7,135 nt of DNA from Spirochaetales bacterium. Lineage in GTDB: Bacteria; Spirochaetota; Spirochaetia; Sphaerochaetales; Sphaerochaetaceae. The position numbers were made by a program, and so were the translations under genes. The notes under the pieces are model-generated. The model was given only the letters and a program-made list of their open reading frames with translations. It was not told the origin of the DNA and did no database searches. This document shows, piece by piece, positions 1 to 5,387 of the stretch (the stretch's first letter is position 1; every line of letters starts with the position of its first letter). The stretch is from NCBI GenBank assembly GCA_017614625.1, contig JAGABK010000112.1, positions 1 through 7,135 on the forward strand. Direction: 5' to 3'.

Positions 1-291
1 CATGATGTTGATGGCCAGCGTGATCAGCGAGGAGGACAGGTAGAAGGCCAGCATGAGCCTGACGTAGTAGAAGACGCGCTCGAAGTTGACCTTCCCCGCT
101 CCGGCGGCGGCCTCGTTGATGGCCTTTCCGGCGAGGCTGGGTCCGATGAGGGCGAGCATGTTGGCGGTGAAGCTCAGGATAAGCGCTCCGATTATGAGGA
201 ACTTGAATTCCTTCACGTAGGAGAGGATCCTGCGCAGGGCCTTCTTTCCGTCCTTTGGCTTGTGTTCGCTTATGACGTTCCTCGGCGGCAT
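1..291 (-). CDS. ABC exporter half-transporter, N-terminal part (cut by window edge)
   Basis: The first 97 codons of a gene that continues past the left edge. The visible protein begins MPPRNVISEH, has a short basic cytoplasmic lead (about residues 1-30, rich in K and R), then a hydrophobic segment at about 31-50 and a second at about 77-97. This spacing fits TM1 and TM2 of an ABC exporter membrane domain. The nucleotide-binding domain lies outside the window. The start is chosen because a strong GGGGGAGGT (reverse strand of 298-306) lies 7 nt upstream. Only 2 nt separate it from the stop of the preceding ABC gene, so the two are almost surely co-transcribed and translationally coupled. By inference it is the catalytically competent partner of the upstream subunit, forming a heterodimeric inner-membrane exporter. 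The substrate cannot be told. Confidence 0.85.
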   Translation of the reverse strand, partial: MPPRNVISEHKPKDGKKALRRILSYVKEFKFLIIGALILSFTANMLALIGPSLAGKAINEAAAGAGKVNFERVFYYVRLMLAFYLSSSLITLAINIM

Positions 292-293
292 GC

Positions 294-2066
294 TCAGACC
301 TCCCCCATCTGGGTTTCGAAGATCTCCCTGTACTGGGGCGTGCTCTCGAGCAGCTGGGCGTGCGTGCCCTTGCCGATGATGCGGCCCTCCTCCAGGACGA
401 TGATCTGGTCCATGTTCATGATCGAGCTGACCCTCTGGGCCACGACGATCATGGTCGTGTCGCCGTAGTGCTCGCGGATGTTGTGCCTCAACTGGGCGTC
501 TGTCCTGTAGTCCAGGGCGCTCGAGGAGTCGTCCAGTATCAGGATCTCGGGATGCGCTGCGAGGGCGCGCGAGATCAGCAGCCTCTGCTTCTGGCCTCCG
601 GAGAAGTTGGCTCCGTGGATTGCAGCCTGGTGCAGGTAGTTGTCGTCGTAGCCTTCTATGAATTCATTGGCCATGGCGTCGGTGGCGGCGCTCTTGAGGC
701 CCTCCTCGGTCACATCGCGGCCGAAGGAGATGTTCTCGGCGATGGTGTCGGCGAAGATGGCGTCGTTCTGGAAGACCACGCCGAAGCGGCGCCTGAGGTC
801 GTCCAGGCCGTAGCTGCGCACGTCCTTTCCTTCAATGAAGACGTTGCCCTGCTGCGGGTCGTAGAAGCGCATGAGCAGGTTGATTATGGTGGTCTTTCCG
901 CTTCCGGTGGCGCCGATTATGCCCAGGCTTCCCCCTTTGGGTATCCTGAAGTCTATGTCTATGAGGGTGTTCTCCCTGTGTCCGCCGGCGAACGCGCGGC
1001 TTGCGGAGCCATCGTCCTTCGTGCTTTGGGCATTCAGGCCCGCCCCGTAGTTGAAGGAGACCTTGTCGAAGATGATGAAGTCGTCGGATGGGGCCTTGGG
1101 GACATCGGTCCTGACGGCCAGGCCTTCGGGGCTATGCATGACGGCGGCGATGCGGTTGGCGGAGGCGTTGGCCTTGCTCATGTTCAGGAAGAAGCGGTTG
1201 AGGATCAGCACGCCCATGAGGATCATCTGGAAGTACGTGAGGAACGCAAGGATCACGCCGGGCTCCGTCACGCCCTTGTTGACGCGCAGGGCACCGATGA
1301 GGACGACCAGGGTCAGGCCGACGTTCATGGCGAGGCTGATGACCGGGCCGGGAAGCGACATGACCACGCTGGCCTTGATCTCGGACCTGTTCATGGTCTC
1401 GTTGGACTTCTCGAAGCGCCGCTTCTCGTACTCCTCCTTGGAGAGGGCCTTGACGACGCGGATTCCCGTGATGTTCTCGCGCAGGATGCGCACGACGCTG
1501 TCCAGGTTGGTCTGGACGATGTCGTAGAGCGGGATTCCCTTGCGGGAGATGATCACGACGGCCACCAGCAGGATCGGGGCCATGATGATCAGCACCAGGG
1601 CAAGGCCGGTGTCCATGGTAAGGGTGATGATGATTCCGCCGAAAAGCAGGATGGGCGCGCGGATGGCCAGGGTCTGGACGGTCTGCATGAAGGACTGGAG
1701 GTTGTACGAGTCGCTGGTCATGCGCGAGATCAGCGACGGGAGGCCCGTCTCGTCCATCTGGTCGCCGCTGAGGTTCATGGACTTGGTGAAGAGGTCCTGC
1801 CTTACCTTGTAGATGCACTTCTTGGCGATCCTGACCGACCCGCGGTTGGCTCCGACGCTCAGGAAGCGGACCACCAGCGCCAGGCAGATCATGATGCCTC
1901 CCCAGAGGAGGATGCGGCCTACATCGCGCTGCGGGGCGATGTAGTCGATCATGTACTCGAGGATGTAAGGAAGGAGAAGCTCGAGTCCGGTGGCCGCCAG
2001 TTTGACAAGCATTACTAAAAATATTGCCCTCAAATGTTTTCTCATGTACGACCAGATGAACTTCAT
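294..2066 (-). CDS. ABC exporter half-transporter with degenerate ATPase site (membrane domain plus nucleotide-binding domain)
   Basis: A 590-residue half-transporter of the multidrug/lipid exporter type: six hydrophobic segments (about 14-40, 52-71, 130-150, 153-174, 238-260, 271-293) followed by an ATP-binding domain from about 329. Visible motifs are Walker A GATGSGKT (385-392), Q-loop Q433, signature FSGGQ (488-492), Walker B ILILDD (508-513) and D-loop SALD (516-519). The catalytic glutamate after Walker B is aspartate (D513), and the switch histidine is glutamine (VVAQR, Q544). This pair of changes is typical of the degenerate half of heterodimeric exporters such as TM287/TM288. An unusual Gly/Ser/Ala-rich insertion (about 341-365) follows the A-loop tyrosine (Y340). 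The start ATG has only a weak ribosome binding site, unlike its partner gene 2 nt downstream. Length is normal for the family. Substrate unknown: drug, lipid or peptide export are all possible. Confidence 0.95.
   Translation of the reverse strand: MKFIWSYMRKHLRAIFLVMLVKLAATGLELLLPYILEYMIDYIAPQRDVGRILLWGGIMICLALVVRFLSVGANRGSVRIAKKCIYKVRQDLFTKSMNLSGDQMDETGLPSLISRMTSDSYNLQSFMQTVQTLAIRAPILLFGGIIITLTMDTGLALVLIIMAPILLVAVVIISRKGIPLYDIVQTNLDSVVRILRENITGIRVVKALSKEEYEKRRFEKSNETMNRSEIKASVVMSLPGPVISLAMNVGLTLVVLIGALRVNKGVTEPGVILAFLTYFQMILMGVLILNRFFLNMSKANASANRIAAVMHSPEGLAVRTDVPKAPSDDFIIFDKVSFNYGAGLNAQSTKDDGSASRAFAGGHRENTLIDIDFRIPKGGSLGIIGATGSGKTTIINLLMRFYDPQQGNVFIEGKDVRSYGLDDLRRRFGVVFQNDAIFADTIAENISFGRDVTEEGLKSAATDAMANEFIEGYDDNYLHQAAIHGANFSGGQKQRLLISRALAAHPEILILDDSSSALDYRTDAQLRHNIREHYGDTTMIVVAQRVSSIMNMDQIIVLEEGRIIGKGTHAQLLESTPQYREIFETQMGEV
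298..306 (-). promoter_or_regulatory. Ribosome binding site of the second ABC gene
   Basis: Reading the minus strand, GGGGGAGGT lies inside the last codons of the first ABC gene, with 7 nt between the GGAGG core and the ATG at 291. It fixes the start of the partner gene and indicates coupling of the two subunits. Confidence 0.75.
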
Positions 2067-2121
2067 GCGTTGATTATCTCACAAAGATGAATCCTATTCC
2101 AATATGAAATAGCGCGATTCC

Positions 2122-2143
2122 ATTGAAAAATTCTATTGAAAAA
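2122..2143 (+). repeat. Tandem direct repeat ATTGAAAAA, 13-bp period
   Basis: Two perfect copies of ATTGAAAAA (2122-2130 and 2135-2143) lie in the AT-rich gap between the divergent transcription units. The second copy contains the TTGAAA proposed as the pyr -35 element. They could be an A-tract or UP-like promoter element, a binding site for a regulator, or chance in AT-rich DNA. Confidence 0.5.
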
Positions 2144-2165
2144 CACGCCCTGTTTCTGATAGATT
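2136..2165 (+). promoter_or_regulatory. Candidate pyr operon promoter
   Basis: TTGAAA (2136-2141) as -35 and TAGATT (2160-2165) as -10, with an 18-bp spacer. Each is an imperfect match to the sigma-70 consensus. Initiation near 2172 would give a leader of about 95 nt before the pyrBI start, containing the short reading frame at 2175 and the hairpin at 2225-2250. The position is logical but the match is modest. A TATGAT at 2221-2226 is a better -10 hexamer but lacks a good -35 and would overlap the hairpin. Confidence 0.35.
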
Positions 2166-2174
2166 TCCCATGGA

Positions 2175-2225
2175 ATGAGAAACGTAACGCACGACTTCAT
2201 GAATATGAGCAGCTTTGAGATATGA
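2175..2225 (+). CDS. Possible pyr leader peptide (16 codons)
   Basis: A short frame, MRNVTHDFMNMSSFEI then TGA, lies between the candidate promoter and the terminator-like hairpin. Its stop codon (2223-2225) meets the first base of the hairpin stem, so a ribosome finishing it would cover the left arm. This is the geometry used by translation-coupled attenuators such as the E. coli pyrBI leader. Against it, no Shine-Dalgarno sequence is seen upstream of ATG 2175, and short frames are common by chance. If transcription starts near 2172 it would be almost leaderless. Internal ATGs at 2199 and 2205 are in the same frame. The frame is read directly from the sequence; its function is inferred. Confidence 0.3.
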   Translation: MRNVTHDFMNMSSFEI

Positions 2226-2250
2226 TACCGGTCTGACCGGTATTTTTTTT
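2225..2250 (+). terminator. Terminator-like hairpin in the pyr leader (attenuator candidate)
   Basis: ATACCGGT (2225-2232) and ACCGGTAT (2236-2243) form a perfect 8-bp stem with a CUG loop, followed at once by a run of T ending at 2250 (eight counting the last stem base). This is a textbook intrinsic terminator shape on the plus strand only; the reverse strand has no T-run after the stem. It ends 5 nt before the pyrBI ribosome binding site, and the nearest upstream gene is divergent. Its likely targets are therefore pyr transcripts themselves, making it an attenuator candidate. The same bases also form a 19-bp DNA palindrome with a central T, so an operator role is an alternative. Confidence 0.7.
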
Positions 2251-2255
2251 GCATC

Positions 2256-2262
2256 GGGGAGG
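2256..2262 (+). promoter_or_regulatory. Ribosome binding site of pyrBI
   Basis: GGGGAGG sits 4 nt before ATG 2267. It supports that ATG over the in-frame TTG at 2249, which lies inside the T-run of the hairpin and has no ribosome binding site. The spacing is a little short. Confidence 0.8.
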
Positions 2263-2266
2263 TTCC

Positions 2267-3847
2267 ATGGAAAACAGCTTCAAGGGAAGGTCACTCTGCG
2301 TGATCGATGATTTCTCCAAGGAGGAGAGGCTCTACTTCTTCTCCCTCGTCAGGCGCCTTCAGGAGGCCGTCAGGACGAACGACGAGGCCGCGGTCGATTC
2401 CTTCAGGATCAAGGACCCTGACTTCGGAATCTACGAGGTCTTCCTCGAGGACAGCACCCGCACCAAGGAAAGCTTCCGCAACGCCGCGAACTTCCACCAC
2501 GTCAAGCTCACCGAGATGAACACGGAGCACTCCTCGTTCAACAAGAGCGAGAGCTACGCCGACACGTTCAACACACTGTGCGGCTACAACAACAGGATCT
2601 TCGTCATCCGCAGCAAGGTCGAGGGCGTCTGCCGCTACCTCAAGGAGGAATGCACCGCCTACGCCAGGCGCAACGGGCTGCCCTACGTTCCGGCCTTCAT
2701 CAACGCCGGCGACGGCAAGCACGAGCACCCCACCCAGGAGCTTCTCGACGAGTACACCTTCCTCCAGGACAACGGCTGGGACACCGGAAGCATCCACATC
2801 GCCCTGGTAGGCGACCTGTACCACGGCCGCACGGTGCACAGCAAGGTCAACGGCCTGACGCTGTGGAAGTCCGTGAAGGTGGACCTCATCGCCCCCGAGG
2901 AGCTGGCCATGCCCGAACACTATGTCGTGCAGATGCGAGAGAACGGCTTCGACGTCAGGCTTTTCGGCTCCATCGAGGAGTATCTGGCTCAGGCCGATGT
3001 CGCAGGCAAATGGTATTTCACCCGCCCGCAGCTTGAGCGCATGGGCGAGAAGATCCTGGCCAAGGCCGACAGGCTCCGCGCCTCGATCACCTTCAGGCCC
3101 GAGTTCATGGACAGGCTCCCGCAGGACACCAGGTTCTACCATCCCCTTCCCCGCCACAAGGTGCATCCGACCATCCCGACCTTCCTGGACGACACCCCGC
3201 TCAACGGCTGGGAGAGGCAGTCCATCAACGGCATGTTCTGCCGCATAGTCCTGCTGGGCCTGGTGGCTGGAAAGCTCGGCGGCGACTTCGTTCCCACCGC
3301 GGCTCCCGAGGCTGCGCCCGAGGAGGAATGGATCAGGGAGATCATCCCCGACGGAGCACCGAAGAAGGAAGAGGTCTCCGAGGGAGTTCGCCCCATCCGC
3401 AACGGAATCGTAATAGACCACATCTGCCGCGGCGACCAGCCGGAGGAGATCAGGCGCCACATGATCCTCATCAGGCGCGTCATGAACCTCGACGGACTGA
3501 AGGGCGGCGAATGGGTCAGCCAGAGCTCGGACGGCAGGTTCAAGGGAATCATCTTCAGGCCGGGCAATTTCACGCTGGACCACAAGCAGGTCAAGCGCCT
3601 GGCGGCGGTGGCCCCGGGCTGCACGCTGAACATAATCAAGGACGGCAGGGTCGCGAAGAAATACAGGACATCGCTTCCGCCGAGGATCTACAACTTCGAC
3701 GACCTGATGTGCCTCAACGAGGCCTGCATCTCCAACGACAGCCAGAACGAGAACGTGCAGGCTATGTTCCTCAAGACGGGCGACGGACGCTACAGATGCG
3801 CCTACTGCGGCAAGGTGCATACCTTCAAGGAGATTTTCAGACACTGA
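2267..3847 (+). CDS. pyrBI: Aspartate carbamoyltransferase, fused catalytic (PyrB) and regulatory (PyrI) chains
   Basis: Catalyses carbamoyl phosphate plus aspartate to N-carbamoyl-aspartate, the committed step of UMP synthesis, in the cytosol. The protein has 526 residues. The catalytic part (about 1-340) shows the carbamoyl-phosphate motif STRT (63-66), the loop FNKSESYADT (91-100), HPTQELLD (154-161), GDLYHGRTVHS (182-192) and HPLPR (292-296). An acidic, Ala/Pro-rich linker (about 341-375) leads to the regulatory part, which begins with NGIVIDH (379-385). Its zinc site is complete: C482-x4-C487 and C511-x2-C514. By alignment to E. coli PyrI, effector-site residues D19, H20 and K94 correspond to D384, H385 and K465, while K60 appears as R431. 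Fused PyrBI enzymes are known in Thermotoga and treponemes, so nucleotide feedback control is expected. It is the first gene of the operon, 11 nt before pyrE. No internal start for a separate PyrI is seen. Confidence 0.96.
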   Translation: MENSFKGRSLCVIDDFSKEERLYFFSLVRRLQEAVRTNDEAAVDSFRIKDPDFGIYEVFLEDSTRTKESFRNAANFHHVKLTEMNTEHSSFNKSESYADTFNTLCGYNNRIFVIRSKVEGVCRYLKEECTAYARRNGLPYVPAFINAGDGKHEHPTQELLDEYTFLQDNGWDTGSIHIALVGDLYHGRTVHSKVNGLTLWKSVKVDLIAPEELAMPEHYVVQMRENGFDVRLFGSIEEYLAQADVAGKWYFTRPQLERMGEKILAKADRLRASITFRPEFMDRLPQDTRFYHPLPRHKVHPTIPTFLDDTPLNGWERQSINGMFCRIVLLGLVAGKLGGDFVPTAAPEAAPEEEWIREIIPDGAPKKEEVSEGVRPIRNGIVIDHICRGDQPEEIRRHMILIRRVMNLDGLKGGEWVSQSSDGRFKGIIFRPGNFTLDHKQVKRLAAVAPGCTLNIIKDGRVAKKYRTSLPPRIYNFDDLMCLNEACISNDSQNENVQAMFLKTGDGRYRCAYCGKVHTFKEIFRH

Positions 3848-3858
3848 CGGAGGACGGC

Positions 3859-4542
3859 ATGGAGAACACTTCCTATTCATACAAAATCGCGAAGAAGGCC
3901 CTGGACATGGGCGCCATAAGGCTCTCGCCGGAGAAGCCTTTCTGCTGGGCAAGCGGCTACTACATGCCCATATACAACGACAACAGGACGCTTCTGGGCG
4001 ACCCGGAGGCAAGGACAATGATCGCGAAGGCTTTCGTGGAGATCCTGGGCAAGCTGGACTTCGACCCGGAGAACATCGCCGGAACCAGCACCGCCGGAAT
4101 CCCCCACGCCACCACGCTGGCCGACATGCTGAAAAAGCCGCTGACCTACATAAGGTCATCGTCCAAGGACCACGGGCTTCAGAACCAGATCGAGGGTCTG
4201 GGGCGAGCCAGGGGCTATGACGGAAAGCGCGTTCTGCTGATCGAGGACCTCATCAGCACCGGAAAGTCCTCCATAGCCGCGGTGAAGGCCATACAGGCGG
4301 CAGACGGAATCGTCCCCTACTGCCTGGCGATCTTCTCCTACGGCACGGACCAGGGAAAGGAGGCCTTCGCCTCGCTGGATCCGAAGTGCACGCCGCTTTG
4401 CATCCTGGACTACAACTACATCATCCCGATCGCCAGGGAGACGGGCTACATCAAACCGGAACAGGAGGCCATGCTGCTTGAGTGGTCTGCCTCCCCGTTC
4501 ACCTGGGGCGAGAAGCACGGCTGGAAGAAGGAGGAAAGCTGA
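3859..4542 (+). CDS. pyrE: Orotate phosphoribosyltransferase
   Basis: Transfers the phosphoribosyl group of PRPP to orotate, giving OMP and pyrophosphate. The 227 residues are close to the usual bacterial length. Visible motifs are the substrate-side segment ASGYYMPIYNDNR (31-43), the flexible catalytic loop region YIRSSSKDHG with NQIEG (97-113), and the PRPP-binding signature VLLIEDLISTGKS (125-137) with the acidic pair E129-D130. The start ATG is preceded by GGAGG (3849-3853) with 5 nt spacing; longer in-frame starts would run deep into pyrBI. The stop overlaps the next start as TGATG, so translation is probably coupled to PyrF, the next enzyme in the pathway. In other organisms these two activities are fused as UMP synthase. 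Here they are separate polypeptides made from adjoining frames. Confidence 0.96.
   Translation: MENTSYSYKIAKKALDMGAIRLSPEKPFCWASGYYMPIYNDNRTLLGDPEARTMIAKAFVEILGKLDFDPENIAGTSTAGIPHATTLADMLKKPLTYIRSSSKDHGLQNQIEGLGRARGYDGKRVLLIEDLISTGKSSIAAVKAIQAADGIVPYCLAIFSYGTDQGKEAFASLDPKCTPLCILDYNYIIPIARETGYIKPEQEAMLLEWSASPFTWGEKHGWKKEES
4528..4534 (+). promoter_or_regulatory. Ribosome binding site of pyrF
   Basis: AAGGAGG within the last codons of pyrE, 7 nt before ATG 4542. It decides the pyrF start over an in-frame ATG at 4482 that would lie inside pyrE without such a site. Confidence 0.85.
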
Positions 4543-5387
4543 TGGACTACAACGCTCTGCTCGAAAGCTCCGCCAGGCTGGCAGGAAACTGCGCCTGCAT
4601 GGGCATCGACCCCAACTTCAAGGCCCTGCCCGAGGGCGTGGGCGCCGCTGATTTCTTCTTGGCCATCTTCGAGGAGATGGACAGGCGCGGAGTGCGCGTC
4701 TCTGCGATCAAGCCGAACATCGGATACTTCTCGCGCCTGGACAGGCCGCTCGAGGGAGCCTTCGACGGTTCCATGGCCCTGTCGCGCATCGTCAAGGCCA
4801 TTCCCGCAAGACCGCTGATCCTGGACTCCAAGCGCGGCGACATAGCAACCTCCTCCGACAACTACGCATCTGAGGCCTTCGAATGCTGGAGCGCAGACAG
4901 CGTGACGGTCTCGCCTTACATGGGAACGGACAGCATCAGCCCGTTCGCGGTTGCAGGCAAGGGAATCTACGTGCTGGACAGGACGAGCAACCCCGGCGGA
5001 AAGGACCTGCAGAACCTTCTTCTCGAGGACGGAAAGCCGCTGTACATGCATGTGGCTGCGGTGATAGCCAGATGGAACGAAGAATGCCCGGGCACCGTGG
5101 GAGCTGTCGTGGGCGCCACGAACCTCAGGGAATTCGAGGACCTTTCGGCCTTCTACGCGGACAAGAGGATCCCCATGCTGATTCCCGGAGTCGGAAGCCA
5201 GGGAGCCAGCGCGGCCGATGTCATTGCGATAATGAAGAAGACCGGCTATCCGCTTGAGCTGTGCAGGATAAACTCGTCGTCGGCCCTGAGCCATCCGTGG
5301 GCGAAGAAGAAACAGCCCGCCCCCGCCGACTGGAAAAAAGTCTGCGCCGATGCGGTCGAGAAGTTCGCCGGGGAGTGTGCGTTATGA
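4542..5387 (+). CDS. pyrF: Orotidine-5'-phosphate decarboxylase, type-2 family
   Basis: Decarboxylates OMP to UMP, the last step of de novo pyrimidine nucleotide synthesis. The protein has 281 residues, longer than the roughly 230-240 of E. coli-type PyrF and in line with the type-2 family. It shows GIDPN near the N-terminus (21-25), K57 in AIKPNIGYF, and the catalytic segment LDSKRGDIATSS (94-105) with D95, K97 and D100. SPYMGTD (124-130) and the phosphate-site-like IPGVGSQG (214-221) follow. The KRGDI pattern and SPYxGxD block are typical of type 2. The start overlaps the pyrE stop by one base. The stop overlaps the pyrD start as ATGA. No key residue is missing. Confidence 0.95.
   Translation: MDYNALLESSARLAGNCACMGIDPNFKALPEGVGAADFFLAIFEEMDRRGVRVSAIKPNIGYFSRLDRPLEGAFDGSMALSRIVKAIPARPLILDSKRGDIATSSDNYASEAFECWSADSVTVSPYMGTDSISPFAVAGKGIYVLDRTSNPGGKDLQNLLLEDGKPLYMHVAAVIARWNEECPGTVGAVVGATNLREFEDLSAFYADKRIPMLIPGVGSQGASAADVIAIMKKTGYPLELCRINSSSALSHPWAKKKQPAPADWKKVCADAVEKFAGECAL
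5370..5375 (+). promoter_or_regulatory. Ribosome binding site of pyrD-pyrK
   Basis: GGGGAG, 8 nt before ATG 5384. It supports this start, which gives the 4-nt ATGA overlap with pyrF, over upstream in-frame starts that would run through the 3' end of pyrF. Confidence 0.75.

Noticed and set aside
360..2018. A long plus-strand open frame (552 codons) antisense to the ABC gene
   Set aside because: Its translation is rich in D, G, V, A and H with no recognisable domain. It is the expected mirror of a GC-rich coding strand whose opposite frame lacks stops. The minus-strand gene has a full set of ABC motifs.
2067..2135. A minus-strand promoter for the ABC genes
   Set aside because: Hexamers such as TAGAAT (reverse of 2130-2135) and TAGGAT exist, but none has a convincing -35 at proper spacing. 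A promoter must lie here or nearby but cannot be placed from the sequence.
2063..2254. A 63-codon minus-strand frame ending in an ATGA overlap with the ABC gene
   Set aside because: It lies in the AT-rich intergenic region, spans the terminator-like hairpin, starts beside the A-run and has no ribosome binding site or recognisable features. The overlap is probably chance.
2251..2264. PyrR-binding box around GCATCGGGGAGGTT
   Set aside because: The GAGGTT half resembles the PyrR consensus, but the 5' half does not match and no flanking anti-antiterminator stem is seen. The bases are explained by the ribosome binding site.
2249..2266. TTG at 2249 as the pyrBI start
   Set aside because: It lies in the T-run of the hairpin without a ribosome binding site, whereas ATG 2267 follows GGGGAGG.
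2291..4159. A long minus-strand open frame (622 codons) antisense to pyrBI and pyrE
   Set aside because: Same mirror effect. The plus strand encodes two enzymes with intact motifs, and the antisense product has no recognisable domain.
4482..4541. Upstream ATG 4482 as the pyrF start
   Set aside because: It would overlap pyrE by about 60 bp and add residues not typical of PyrF. The ATG at 4542 has an ideal AAGGAGG.
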